Numbered from the stretch's first letter, positions 46,115-58,600 are shown. The stretch is 64,000 nucleotides of DNA from Choanephora cucurbitarum (GCA_025331435.1 JAIWNI010000107.1:32020-96019); one strand, 5' to 3'. The notes: generated by a model from the letters alone, not told the origin. Program-made: numbers and translations.

Positions 46115-47532
46115 ATGTCTCCTTCAGCAACCAGTGGTGTCGGTGTAGCCCATCTTCCTAATCAACGTCATAAGATTGTATCTAAGCGTGGTGCCAATTT
46201 CACCTTGATGGTGTGTGGTAAGTTGGTTTATTCAATAATAAACTCTTTTATCTTAAACCTTATCACAGGTGAATCTGGTGTGGGCAAAACTACGTTTGTC
46301 AACACTCTGTTTACAACGGGTATCAAGGCTGAAAAGGATCTAAAGAAGCGTCATGCTAAACAAATTGAAAAGACAGTTGAAATTGAAATCACAAAAGCAG
46401 GTAAAAAGAAATAGATAAAAAAAAAAATAGAGAGAGCTATAACAATGCCCACTATGTAGAGCTTGAAGAAAAGAATTTCAAGGTCAAGTTGACTATCATT
46501 GATACACCCGGATTTGGTGATTATGTCAATAACTATAATAGTTGGATGCCCATTTATGAGTTTCTGGATGATCAACATGAAAGTTACATGTTACAAGAAC
46601 AACAGCCTACTCGTAAGGGTTCTATCGATATGCGTGTTCATGCCTGTCTTTATTTCATTCGACCTTCTGGTCACTCGTAAGTTGTTTTGGGAAATTTCAA
46701 AAGAGATGATGAACTTAAAATCCATAGATTAAAGCCTCTTGATATTGAGGTCATGAAACACCTTGGTTCCAGAGTCAACTTGATTCCTGTCATTGCCAAG
46801 GCAGATACCCTTACACCTAAAGATTTGGCTCAATACAAACAAAACGTAAAATGATGACATGTCATGCCAAACAGGATGATTAAATTTTTCCTCTCTATAT
46901 ATAGATCCTTGATTCTATCGCAGCCAATCATATCCAAGTCTATTCTTGTCCTATTGACAGTGAAGATGAAGAAGTGACAGAGGTCAACAAGAGTATTATG
47001 GCCTCGATGCCATTTGCTATCATTGGCTCAACACAGGATGTCACAACAGCCGATGGGCGTACTGTCAAGGGCAGAGAATATTCATGGGGTGTAGCTGAAG
47101 TAGAGAATGAAGAACACTGCGACTTTAAAAAGTTGAGAAAGCTGTTGATTCGATCACACATGCATGACTTGATCTCTACCACAGAAGAAAATCATTATGA
47201 AAATTACCGTCAAGCACAGATGAGCACACGTAAGTTTGGTGAGCCCAAGTCAAAGAAATACGAAAACCCCAAGTTCAAGGAAGATGAAGATGATCTTCGA
47301 TTGAACTTTACTAAACAAGTCAAGGAAGAAGAAAACCGTTTCCGTCAATGGGAAGCACAGGTAAAAAAGAAAATAATTTTTGATTGGATGGTGTACTGAC
47401 TTTGAGTAGTTGGTTGCTGAGCGTGATCGTCTCAATAAGGATCTTGAAGAACAACATGCTCAGATCAAAGCATTGGAAGCTGAACTTGAACATATGTATC
47501 AACTTCATGGTCGTGGCACTGTTAGAAGATAA
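46115..47532 (+). CDS. Septin
   Basis: Filament-forming GTPase that marks septa, hyphal necks and germ tubes. About seven exons. The G1 P-loop is [15 protein letters not shown], split after the first Gly by an intron; G3 is [16 protein letters not shown]4 is [11 protein letters not shown]. The septin unique element follows as [19 protein letters not shown] and [17 protein letters not shown], with the family's polybasic/coiled end: [21 protein letters not shown] then [20 protein letters not shown]. The tail indicates the Cdc3/AspB-like group, but the class call is tentative. Total near 385 residues. Both first Met and stop (TAA at 47530-47532) look clear. Confidence 0.93.
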
Positions 47533-47882
47533 ACTTCTCTATTGTAATAAAGCTGTGGTATGAAAAAAAAAAGAGTGTATAAGCTATAGATTTTGGCTCC
47601 TTGATAATAACTAAACTCACAGCCTCAATCATCTTAAAAAGGAGTCAACTAATGTTACCTCTCTTCTAAGAATTTACCTTGTTCTTTTTGAAATAGTGAA
47701 GCCTACACTATTTTAAAAGAATGTTACTATCTTTCTTTCTTTCTTTCTTTATGTTAACTTTTAATTCACATATGTTGTCAGAAAATGAGCTGATCAACAT
47801 AAAGAAGGTAAAAAAATAAAGATGAATAAACCCCAATAGACTCATATAGACCTCTATTTAGAATATAAACAGTATAGAGAAC
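47533..47882. other. Intergenic region between septin and phosphodiesterase genes
   Basis: Holds a (TTTC)n microsatellite at about 47731-47750. No gene seen. Confidence 0.5.
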
Positions 47883-48873
47883 ATGGATAGACTAACACTG
47901 GATTTCAATATATTGACATTAACAGACAATGTCTCACTCTACACACATGTCCTGCGTATCTTTATATGCTCTCATGTTCACCAAACACTTCAGATCAGCA
48001 CACTTCAGCTACTTGATTTCCTGATAGATGTATCAAAGCAATACAAGATAGACTACTATCACACCTTTCATCATGCAGTGGATGTAGTGACGATGCTCTA
48101 TTACCTTATCTATCACCTGGATGCCTATCCCTATCTATCCGAATTCGATATTGCCTCATTAATGATTGCTGCTCTATGTCATGATATAGGTCATGTAAGT
48201 ATTTTCTGAAGCTCATTTCTGATGCTCATGATCAAATAAGCCAGGATTCACCAATGCCTTTCAAGTCAAGCATCAGACAGAGCTAGCAATCAAATACGGT
48301 ATCCAATCCACACTGGAATCTTACTCGGTGGACTTAACCCTGTCTCTGTTGAGAAAGCATCAGTGGATCAATAGCCAATTAGAGGACATGATCAGCGATC
48401 TCATCTTATCCACAGATATGGAAAACCATCTGGCATTAGAACACCAAGCCTACCATCTGGCTTCCTGTACCTTGCCAAAGCGCACCTTATCTCGTCTACT
48501 GTTACATGCAGCAGACATCAGTAATATGGCACGCCCTTATGAAATATCCAAGTTATGGTCAGATCGAATCACTCAGGAGTTTCTGATGCAAGGGGATCAA
48601 GAAAAGAAGCAACAGATGCCAGTCTCGCCTGGTATGGATCGAGACACCATGTCACAGGCTGCCAACAGTATACGATTTGGACAGTTCATTCTGCCCTTTT
48701 TCCAGGCATTGGTCTCTATCTTGCCTAAATCAAGGCTATTGATGGATTTGATTCGAGAGAACTGTAGGCGATGGGAAGAAGAGATGTTGGAGGATGTCTA
48801 TCCAACCATTGAACTGAATGCCACCAGCTATGTTTCGTTATCGTCTTGTTCCTTGAGTCAGCAACTGACTTGA
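47883..48873 (+). CDS. Class I 3',5'-cyclic nucleotide phosphodiesterase
   Basis: Hydrolyses cAMP (or cGMP) and so shuts down PKA signalling. Two exons join after CHDIGH over an intron of about 53 nt, restoring HPGFTNAFQ. The HD-type catalytic site is complete: the metal ligands lie in YHTFHHAVDVVTMLYYL, in ALCHDIGHPG, and in the later HAADISNMARPYEISKLW. The conserved Gln region is in FGQFILPFF. The protein of about 312 residues is nearly the bare catalytic domain, with a short helical lead and no recognisable N-terminal regulatory module. An upstream exon cannot be excluded. It follows a septin and precedes an RGS gene, all on the same strand. Confidence 0.92.
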
Positions 48874-49397
48874 ATATCCCTTCAGACAAATCAAAATCTC
48901 TAGGGGAAAGAAGAGAGAAGTAAACAAAGTTGAACTCATTAATAAAAGACTATGTTTAATTTACAATTTATTTAGTTATGATGAAAGGACAATTGTATTT
49001 TATCATCAAGAAGAAGGGAGGAGGGAAGTTATTGATTACAAATCATAGTACCTTAAATAAAATACATGAATTATCAACCCTACAACAAAAAGTTTCACTT
49101 GCTTGATAACAGTACTTTGCTTTCTCTTGCGTACACTGTAGATTAAAGAGAGGGACTCAAGGTCACTTACAAATTTGGAGAAAAATATTATCCACTGAGG
49201 GCTGAGTTTGACTTGACGTAATTTAGGCCAATCAAATGGAGGAGTAAACAAGTCAAGATGATATTTTTAGAATTTTTCTGAACAATAAAATGCGGTCTCT
49301 TAAATATGAGGTAACACCATCCTCTCTTTAAGAAATAAAGGGCAGCCCTTTTTTTTTTCGCTTTTTTTTTTTCTATTCATTTGTTACACTTCAAAAA
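48874..49397. other. Intergenic region between phosphodiesterase and RGS genes
   Basis: AT-rich. A small frame on the minus strand (49036-49251) has no motif. Ends with a T-rich pair of runs right before the RGS start. Confidence 0.5.
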
Positions 49398-50075
49398 ATG
49401 AGTGCTGATGTATCAGTACTTTCATTAGAATCTGTATTAGACGATCGCAATTCTGACTTATTTAAAGAATTTTCAGACTATTTACATCACTCCTACTGTA
49501 TCGAAAACCTGTCCTTTTGGATAGCCGTGCAAGACTACACCCAAGGATGCACTCAGTATCGAAAAGAACGTTCAAAGACCATTGTCGATCTTCACATTCG
49601 ACCGAACGCATCACAAGAAATCAACATACCATGTGAAATGCGAGAGGCCATTCTTGATCTCTACCACCAACAAAACGATCACTGCCACCTATTTGACGAA
49701 GCAGCCGAAGCCATCCTCGAACTCATGCGAGTCAACTCATTCTTGCCCTGGACAACCTCATCTCACCTGATCTCATCCTCATCTTCCACAGCCTCATCGT
49801 CATCTCTAGAGAACCGTAGAAGTTGGTCGATTAAAAAAGAAAAAGTGTTGCACTCCAATTTGACTGATGCCAAATGGCTTCTGAAATTACGGCAGTCTAC
49901 CTCATCCTCAATTGAGTCTTTTGAGTGTCCCTGTAGAGAAGTCTCAAGATCTGGTTCTCGGTATCGTTCCATGTTAAAGCGAGTGAAGCAATCCTTTCAA
50001 TTTCACTTTCAATCTGAAAACAAAGTCAGTCATCCCAATACGTCTGAATCCTATTGGAGAAAAACTCAACGATAG
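49398..50075 (+). CDS. RGS domain protein (regulator of G-protein signalling)
   Basis: GTPase-activating protein for heterotrimeric G-alpha subunits. Single exon, 225 residues. The RGS box spans about residues 13-120: LESVLDDRNSDLFKEFSDYL, the hallmark HHSYCIENLSFWIAVQDY, a central variable linker IRPNASQEINIPCEMREAI, and a helix pair ending FDEAAEAILELMRVNSFLPW. The remaining tail is Ser-rich and basic (SSSSSTASSSS, LRQSTSSS) with a CPC motif (FECPCRE) that could be a lipidation site, which is inference. Start and stop are clear. Its phosphodiesterase neighbour suggests the same cAMP axis but adjacency is weak evidence. Confidence 0.93.
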   Translation: MSADVSVLSLESVLDDRNSDLFKEFSDYLHHSYCIENLSFWIAVQDYTQGCTQYRKERSKTIVDLHIRPNASQEINIPCEMREAILDLYHQQNDHCHLFDEAAEAILELMRVNSFLPWTTSSHLISSSSSTASSSSLENRRSWSIKKEKVLHSNLTDAKWLLKLRQSTSSSIESFECPCREVSRSGSRYRSMLKRVKQSFQFHFQSENKVSHPNTSESYWRKTQR

Positions 50076-51736
50076 ACTTTCACACTGTCATTTCCACTCA
50101 TTTGTTATTATTCAAACCTATACATATCTATCTTGTTGATACCCCCCCTCTCCTTCTCTCTTTATATATCTCTCTCTCTTCTCCTCTTCGTTCCTTCTCA
50201 TTTCCCTCTCTTTTTGTTAGACTTTAATGCTTATGTAATATATATTCTTGTTTGCTTTTTTTTTCTTCTTCTTTAGATCTATGTAATTGTAATAAAATCA
50301 TCACCTGTACCTTTTTTTTGCGGAGTTATCTTTCATTTAGGCTGAATTTCTACTCTGGTAGAAAAAACGGAATAAGTTTAATAATTACAATTGGGAGAAT
50401 GAGCTCAGATCAGAAGCAATTGTACACGTTGGGGTTTTTGTTATCTATGTTCTAATTAATTGTGATAAATTAGAATTAAATTCAGTTCCTTGTTTCTAGG
50501 CAATTTGTTTCTAAGCAACTTGTTTCCAAGGTTCACCATCATGATAAAAATTATTTCGGTCATTCTTACCCATTTTAGACAGGGTCTATCATGTTCTTTT
50601 TTTTTTAAGGATCAGACTCACTGATTCAACCACCTGCTTTAAATTCAGATTGCTTTCATTCTAGACTTTTCCAACTTGGATTCGAGGCTTTCTTGTGCAC
50701 TGATTCATTCAAAAGGAACTGAATAAGCAAATTAGACTAAAAGCATCAGAACTTGGTTATGATGAACTAAAAGGTAACTCACATGTCCAAAGCGCGTATC
50801 CAATTTAAACGGTTACTCAAAGATCGTCCACACTATCGATACCTTAAAATTTTAAGCTTTTATCCAAAAAGAAAAAGCTTATTGTTAGGATAAGCCACTA
50901 TACCCTTCTGTGTTCATCTGTCTTTGCTCAACTTTCTCTTTCTTTTTCTTTTATCTTCAAGATAACCAAAAAAAAAAAAATGGGATTTGAGTATCCGATT
51001 TAAATGGATGAACATGACCTCAAAGCGGACTTTTGGGTAATACAAGAAATGTAAGACGAAAAGAAGAAATATCTTGTTCTGGATCTCTCAGCAAGAAAAA
51101 GTTATGCATCATTTGAATGACGAATGAACAATTTTTTTTTGTCATGAGTTCACTCAAAAGTAGGCTTATTTTTTGACAAAAATGCTCTTATTTTCCAATG
51201 GTAGTGACAAAAAAAAACTATTTACAAGAAGATCATCTTCACTGATAAAGAAGTGTAGATGGTAACCAGTTTTGACATTGTAAACACAGCCTATTCTATG
51301 ACACTTACAAACCAACCAATCAAATGCTCTTCTTCTTTCAAATGCAAATAAGAGAGATTAGAAACGATCCTCTTTTTAAGATAATTCGATAGTGTCAACA
51401 CGCCCTATAACATGCGTTCTACTTTGTTTAGAATTCACAAAACAACCACACCATGACTTTGTTCTTTAAGAAGTAAATCAAATATGTACTCTCTCTAGAG
51501 AGAGGAATTCAGTAGAGATGAGTCCCAAAAAATAAAAAGAAATATCCGATGTGTATCGTTTCAACCTCCGCATTGGTGTGGTGTGTCCAGTAACAGAGAG
51601 AGAGAGAAAGAGAGGGTAGAGAGGGGGAGAGAGGAGAGGAAAGAAAGAGAGAGAAGGCGCGGGCGGGGGAGAGAGCGTGTAAGACGACAGGAGAGGGGCA
51701 GAAATTGAAACAAACCCTCTTTCGAACTGACACAAT
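50076..51736. promoter_or_regulatory. Intergenic region upstream of eS24, with CT-rich and GA-rich tracts
   Basis: 1.66 kb. After the RGS stop there is a C8 run and a CT-rich tract (about 50140-50215). A GA-rich block (about 51593-51692) lies just before the eS24 ATG and probably belongs to its promoter or 5'UTR. Short frames inside the block reflect its low complexity and are not genes. No RNA gene recognised. Confidence 0.55.
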
Positions 51737-52519
51737 ATGGTATGCTATCCTCAGCTTATTTATGTCTCTCTAGAAAGAAAGTCAAGTCAAGAGGAAATAC
51801 AATGAACAGATGGAAATGACATGGATAGATGGATGGATGGATACTTAAAAAGATTATAGGATGAGAGTGTTTCCTTTTGGGGACTATAAGAAAAAAAAAT
51901 AGAGAATGACATCGTTTTATGCATGTCCATCATGTTACCAGCTCATTATGACCATTCGCCTTATTTTCTTGATTACGATCCATGTCAAAAAGGTTCAAGT
52001 TGAGAGAGAGACCATCCGTGTTGACATGCATCTATCCACATCTTTCTCATTTTGTACACATTGGATTCTTTCAAGACTTGACTCCACTGAGATAGATGAA
52101 TATTAAAAGCAACTTTCTTTTTTGTATAGGCCGACGCTACTGTCACTATTAGAACTCGTAAGTTCCTCACCAACCGCTTGCTCCAACGTAAGCAAATGGT
52201 TGTCGATGTCATCCACCCTGGTCTCCCCAACGTCTCTAAGGATGAACTCCGCACCAAGATTGGTAAGATGTACAAGGCTGAAAAGGATGTTGTCTCTGTC
52301 TTTGGTTTCAAGACCCACTTTGGTGGTGGAAAGACCACTGGTTTCGCTTTGATCTACGACAACGTTGAAGCCTTGAAGAAGTTCGAGCCCAAGCACCGTC
52401 TTGTCCGTATTGGTCTTGCTGAAGCTCCCAAGGGTGGTCGTAAGCAACGCAAGGAAAAGAAGAACCGTGAAAAGAAGTTCCGCGGTGTTAGAAAGTCCAA
52501 GAAGCCCAGAAAGGAATAA
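51737..52519 (+). CDS. RPS24: 40S ribosomal protein eS24
   Basis: Small-subunit ribosomal protein of 130 residues. Exon 1 is only the ATG (51737-51739); the intron spans 51740-52129 (390 nt, GTATGC donor, GTATAG acceptor), and exon 2 (52130-52519) carries the rest. Features are [58 protein letters not shown] and [21 protein letters not shown], with a basic Lys/Arg tail [19 protein letters not shown]. Codon use is that of a highly expressed gene. The ATG-only first exon with a long intron fits a regulated ribosomal-protein gene. Secure. Confidence 0.96.
51740..52129 (+). other. Long first intron of eS24
   Basis: 390 nt, about seven times the usual intron here. Contains a (GATG)n-like GGATGGATGGAT stretch (about 51827-51841). 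I looked for box C/D or H/ACA snoRNA features and found none convincing. A late T-rich tract before the acceptor is normal. Confidence 0.8.
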
Positions 52520-52818
52520 ATCAATTGACAACTTTCTGTGTCGCTTGAATGCAATCATCTCTCTCTCACTCTCTCTCTTTGTCTTTTTTTTTTGTTTATT
52601 TTGGTCTAAATACACAAGTGCAATTTCCTCTTTTATGATCAACTATGTGTGTGTTTTTGAGATACTTTTTATGCAATTTGAGTCTTTATGCATGATATTG
52701 TCTTCTCCCCCCTTTTTCTCTCTGTGCTGCGAGAAAAAAAAGAAATTATCGCACTTCTAAAAGAAGCAGGACCTTTTTCTTTTCTTAAACTTTCTTCCTT
52801 CTTGACAACAAACTACCA

Positions 52819-55800
52819 ATGACAACAAAGGCAGATGATCGACTCGAGTTGCTACGTTCCAACATAATGGACACTACGGGTGTAGAAGAGAAAGTGGAAG
52901 GTAGCTTATATACAGTATATGACTTATAGAACTCATCTGTTTTCCGTAGTGAACCAACGTCACTTGATTGATAAGATCTTGGCAAGATATTCTGCTGAAT
53001 ATGTCTTGTACCGAGAACTCATGCAGAATGCAGGCAAGTAGGTTTGATAAACAGCCTGATGACCCTACTAACTCGACCTGATCAGACGATGCTTCTTCTA
53101 CTTCGATCGAGATACATTTTCAATCCAACACACCTTTAGATACCTCCAAACCACCTGATTTATCTGCCAAATGTGATAAAATCATCTTCAAGAACAATGG
53201 CATGGCCTTTCGTCCTGAAGATTGGCAACGTTTAAAACGTATTGCAGAAGGAAATCCAGGTGAGATTTGATTTCGTTTATTTAAGGGATTATCACTGATT
53301 CAAAAGAACAGATGAGCAAAAGATTGGTGCTTTCGGTGTCGGTTTCTATTCCTTATTCTCTGTCTGTGAAAATCCTTTGTGAGTGTAAAGAAAATCAGAA
53401 TGATCTAACGATGCTAATGAAACTGTAGTGTGATCTCAGGCTCTCAATGTATGGCATTTTATTTCAAAGGAGATCAACTGTTTGCTAAAAGAGCAGATGT
53501 ACCTGAAAGTGAGATGGACACATGGACTTCGTTTCTGATGGACCTAAGAGAACCGATGGAAATGCCCAACTTTGAGGACTTTAGTCGATTCTTGACCACC
53601 AGTATGGGATTCACGGCCAATTTGAGACAGATGTCAGTCTATTTCAATCAACAACAAATCTTCAGTCTGACCAAGCGAGTGGCAGAACCCAGGACGATGA
53701 AGATCGATACCCGAACGATGATTCTCACTACCCCTCAGCGCATGTTCACCATCAGTGGCTCTGATATGCGACAGATTCAGCTGGATTCCGAGAAATACAC
53801 ACCACCCTCTCTCTTTACTCCCTTCACCAATTTCCTATCATCCACAAAGACAGACAAAAAGTCAGAAAAGAACAGCAGTGGGCTGCCTGTGGATAGAGCA
53901 AGTATCTTCTTGCGGGTCGTCACTGCCAGTCTACAGGTAAATGTGTCTCGAGATTATGAAAAGGAGATGGAGAGAGCAACCAAAAAGAAGCCGCCAAAGA
54001 CAACCAAGTTCCAATTGGTCTATACTGGGAAGGAAGAGCTGGATGCATCCGAGAACAGGCATCAGATCTTTAAGGATTTGATTCCCTTTCCTCATCAGGG
54101 CCGTGTCTTTATCGGCTTTCCTACCCATCAAACCACAGGATGCTGTTGTCATATGGCTTCACGCTTCATTCCTACTGTCGAGAGAGAAAGCATTGATTTT
54201 GCAGATCGCTATATCAGCATTTGGAATAAAGAATTACTGGCTGTCGGTGGTCTCTTGTCAAGACTGGTCTATAATGATGAAATGGAGCAGATTGCTCGAC
54301 TCTATCGTGAATTAGTAGGTCACCAGACAGAGGTAGACAAGACAGTGAAGGAGGGCACAGACAGCGCCAAAGCCATGTTGGAAAAAAGAGCTGCCCATGC
54401 ACTCCATTCGTTCAGCTTTCAACAGTCCACACCAAGCGCTGTTGTCAGTACTGTACATGAAGAAAGGTTTTTTAATGCCTGTAAATCGCCTCTGGACATC
54501 ATCACATCGCATGGCGTACAGCCCATCACGCTGGCGAGAGTCGTGCCTGACAGTACCAGCCTGACAGGCCATGTGATCACTGAACTCTTGGATACCTTTG
54601 TCAAGACGATTCCTACCATCACACCTATTGTCTTTGAGGAATGTCGGGAAAGCCTAAAGAAGCTTGGCAACTTCAATCTGATCTCTCCCCTGGGGCTTGA
54701 GGATGTCCTGAAAGAGCTCAACACACGATCACTTAAGCCGGACGAAATGGTTGCTTGCATGAAGTGGTGGATTGAATGCAACAAGGGAAACAACTGTATA
54801 CCCGCTCAAACGAGAGCCAACATAAACCAGGATACCCGTGCTCAGTTTCTGGATGCTGCCATCATGGATTGTGGAGAAGAACAAGGGTTGCTTCAGTTGT
54901 CACATACCAAATGGTGGTTGAATCCAAAAATCATTCCCCTTGAAATGGCTATACCCAACGACACCATGCCATTTGCCATCTCCAAACACTTTTCAACGAA
55001 TGATCTGGCCATGTATTTTGGGTAAGTTTTGTTAATTTGAGCGAATGCATTGTAACTTAATTGTTTTAAAAGCAACATGAATGAGTTGACAGTTCCTCAT
55101 TGGCTCAAGTTCATTGTCACAGAAAAGGCTCAACTAGAGACCTCAAAGGAATATGCAGAACGTATTCTGATGGTCGTCTCAAAGCAATTCACCCACCTTT
55201 CAACCAAATCACAAACCGATATTGTCAATCTACTGAAGCCAAAACAATGCATTCCTACTCGATTTGGCATGAAATTACCCCAGGAATCTTACTTTCCGTC
55301 TGTCAATCTCTTTGACGATTTACCTATCATTGATTTTGCTCATGCACGTAACATAAACGACAACTTCCTTACTTTGCTAGGTATCAGACGACACGTAGAG
55401 CTTCAGATGGTCTTTGATCGTCTTATATCCGATGGCAGTTGGTCTCACGTGGAACTGATCAAGTACCTGACGTCTGTCCAATCCACCCTTAGCGATACTG
55501 AAATCCGTCGACTTCATGGCACTGCCATCTTCACAAAGGAGGGAGAAGCACCTCGTTCTCGAGAGATCAGTAAGCCTTCAGGTCGATTGACAGAGGACGG
55601 TAAGCCTGTGATGGAGACAGTGACCCGCAATGTCTATAGACGATACCGCGCCTCTGAGCTATTTGCACCCATTGATATTGCACGTCAATTGCAACTGCCC
55701 GTAATCTACTGGACAACCAATCCTCGTTGGCGTTCAACCAGTGATGAAGCGCGCTTTCTAGAGAGGTTGGGCCTCAATGTCAAGCCTCCCTTGGCCACCT

Positions 55801-58382
55801 TACTTGTCTTGGCCGCACCTGCAGCTGATATGAACACAGAACGTAAAGCGGCTCAGCACAAGGCATTGACGTATTTGATTGAGCATCATCAAGACTATAA
55901 GGATAGTTACGATGTGAGCAAGATACAGATCAAGTTTTTGCCCTGTTCAGATGGGAAGACCTATGCTACTCCTCGTGAATGTTTTACGAACCCTGATGTC
56001 AAATTGCTTGGCTTCCAAGTACTTCATCCAGATCTCATTGGTGTCAGAGACAAACTTGGCGTACGTGAGAACCCACCGGCAGACTCATTGGTCAAGGCCT
56101 TTTCAGACAAGCGCGAGTCAGATCAGGAAAAGGCACGTCAGTTATTTGAGTTCATGGCCAGTCGTATGGGTGACTTTTCTCGTTCTCATTGGCAAATTTT
56201 GCGTCAACTTGCCTTCATTCCAGTCAACGACGGTCAGTTCATGGAGCCTACTCAGTGCTACTTTGAGTCTGAAAACTCAACGGCTAGTTTTCACAAGGAA
56301 TTGTTTGTCTTTGTCAGCTTTGGATCTCTTGCCAACTCGTTTTTGCGTTCGTGCGGTGTCAAAGACGAGCCTACTACAATTGAGCTAGCTTCGATGCTTG
56401 TCAAGGATCCTCAACGTTTTTGGAACTTGAGTAGTGGTGGTGAACGCTACCTGAACGTCTTGAGACAGATTGCAGGTCAATTCTATCTGATTCAATCGAA
56501 CCGTCAATTGCTGTCTGATATGAAGTCAAAGTCATTTTTAGTCGGTATCAAGCGCTCTACTATTTCAGACCAGCAACCACAAGATGAAGGCAAAGTTAGC
56601 AATCCAATGGCGGCTGACGAGGAATTTGTTCAATACCAACTTGCTAAAGCATCTGATATCTTTATTATTGATGATACCATGGGTCATCAGATCTTTTCTC
56701 CTTTGTCAGCACCTATGGAACCTTTACTGGAAGACTTCTATGCCAATTTGGGCAGCAAGATGCTATCCACTCAGATCCGAGAAGCTTATTCGTATAGTTC
56801 CAACATTGGCGTCACACCCAAGACGAAACAGATTGCCGAAATGGTATTTGAACGTACACCCATCATCATCTATCAAATGATGAACGATAATCCTCAACGA
56901 CGCAAAGAGCTTTTGCGTGATGAAAAGTATGTCAAACAGCATCTTAAAGTGACACAGGTGAAGGATCTTCGTATCACTCGTACATTCAAATACACCAACG
57001 AGAAGAACGTTCAGCCAACTACATCCTGTGCAGACCGTTCTAACTTTATCATCTATCTCTCTGACTCAAACGACATTGACTATTACGATATCGCCAACTC
57101 TCTCTGCAGCTTGATCTTTGCTCGTGTTCGGTTCAATGATGCTATTGTCGTGGAGCGTTATTTAACGGCAAGTCTCTATAACTTGCGCCGTAAAGGTGTT
57201 CCTGTCGATCGTATTCTGAACATTCGTAAACAAGAACAAAGACAACAGACAACCAATCTAGACAAACAAAAGCAGGCTCCTCATCAGCCGTTACCAAACC
57301 CATTGTCTTCCAAAGAAATGGATACGTACACAAAGCAAGTACAGGAAGTGTTTGGTGACTGTCAAGAAGGATATATCCGTCAATTGCTTGCTCAGCAGCA
57401 TGAAGACCATGTGCAGAATGTGATTCAAGAGCTACTCTCAAAAGATTATCCCAAAAAGCAGGCGCAATCAGGTAAAGAAATTGGTAGTTCAGTTGTTTCT
57501 GAAGAAGAAGAAAGAGAAAAGAGAAGACAACAAGCTGCTTTAGCTGCTAAACAACAAGATACCAAGAGATCGTCTGGCTTTATGAATCGACTATGGTCTA
57601 CCTGGAAAGCCCCTGCAAATGAACCATCTGCGCCACCACCACCACCACCATCACCACCACAACTACCACCACAACTACCACCATCAACACAAGACCCCAA
57701 TGGAGACATCAAGAAGTTGCCCAAATTACCTGCTTCAGATACCACAATTACCCCCAACTTCACAAACAACATCCGTCAAAATCTGAAGCGAGCCATTCAT
57801 TCATGCAAGCCCTATGGTGGCCAAGACATCTTTACACCACCTCGTATCAATCAGGTCAATGAGTCCACTAGTTATTGTGATGCTACACCTGGTCAAAACC
57901 TAACTCATGTTGGCCATGTGATGGGCATTGAATTCTATGTGCATCGCACTGTGAATGCTGACGATGTCTTGGAACAGTATGGCCAAGCCATGGCTCGATT
58001 CAAGCAAATCTTGAGTCAACTCAGCGTGGTCTTTGGACTTCCTCTCAAGACGATCCAGATCTTTTATGATAAAGAAGGTCCTACGATTGCCTTTAATCTA
58101 AGCGGCAGTCTTTTCATGAACTTGCGGTACTTTTTAGCACTGCATGACGGTGCTGATCAAGGACAGGAAGCAAGCAAGCTAAAGGAAGCATTGATCTATT
58201 GGTTTATGACCTTCTGTCACGAACTGGCACATAATTTTGTCTCGGCGCATAATTCAGAGCATGAATTCTACATGTCTTCATTTGCTGAGAACTATCTTGA
58301 GGCTTTGATGGCTCATATCTACAGAGACAGTAATGAGCCTGATGCAAATCACAAACCGACATCGCTTTCATCACTTGATTAG
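52819..58382 (+). CDS. Giant GHKL (Hsp90/sacsin-like) ATPase with DUF3684, CUE and C-terminal HELAH motif
   Basis: Roughly 1,775-residue protein from six exons. The start ATG at 52819 opens MTTKADDRLELLRSNIM. The ATPase N-box ELMQNADDASSTSIEI spans a GC-AG intron (53034-53085), and FKNNGMAFRPEDW and KIGAFGVGFYSLFSV are the second and third ATP-binding motifs, as in sacsin and plant NO VEIN proteins. A long alpha-helical region follows that fits fungal DUF3684. Near 57320-57450 a CUE-type ubiquitin-binding domain is seen (QVQEVFGDCQEGYIRQLLAQ with VQNVIQELL). A Pro-rich linker of PPPPPPPSPPQLPP type precedes the C-terminal part, which has FCHELAHNFVSAHNSEHEF near 58212-58268: an HExxH zinc-protease-like motif. 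The whole likely is a chaperone-like or quality-control factor; peptidase action is untested. Flanked downstream by a LINE insertion 103 bp after the stop. Confidence 0.85.
53034..53085 (+). other. GC-AG intron within the ATPase N-box
   Basis: 52 nt, donor GCAAGT, branch-like CTAAC and CTGATC, acceptor ATCAG. Without it the conserved ELMQNADDA box is broken. Confidence 0.8.
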
Positions 58383-58484
58383 ATGCAATAAAACTTGATT
58401 TATGTCTTATCCTAATGACCTATCGTTGATTCTTTCTTACTTTAGCGCTGTTTGAATGGCAACAGTGGCATAAAAATTAATCTC
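58383..58484. other. Short 3' region of the giant ATPase gene before the LINE
   Basis: About 100 bp of host sequence between the ATPase stop and the left target-site duplication. The LINE insertion therefore falls in or just after its 3'UTR. Confidence 0.6.
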
Positions 58485-58497
58485 AAAGGGTATGAAA
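58485..58497 (+). repeat. Target-site duplication, left copy
   Basis: AAAGGGTATGAAA, identical to 63851-63863 on the far side of the LINE poly(A). Its first A bases cannot be told from the poly(A) on the right copy, so the true length is 10-13 bp. Confidence 0.9.
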
Positions 58498-58600
58498 AGC
58501 TTTCTTTCGCATTTTCTACACTATACGTAGTTTTGAGTGTGTTTTTGAGCTTAACAATAAATAAACCAGACCTTCACCTTCTTCACTTTCATTCTTCCCT

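Noticed and set aside
51478..51735. Minus-strand frames over the GA tract
   Set aside because: Low-complexity Ser/Leu/Pro products from the repeat tract before eS24.
51740..52129. Possible intronic snoRNA in the eS24 intron
   Set aside because: No paired box C/D or H/ACA elements recognised by eye; a covariance search would be needed.
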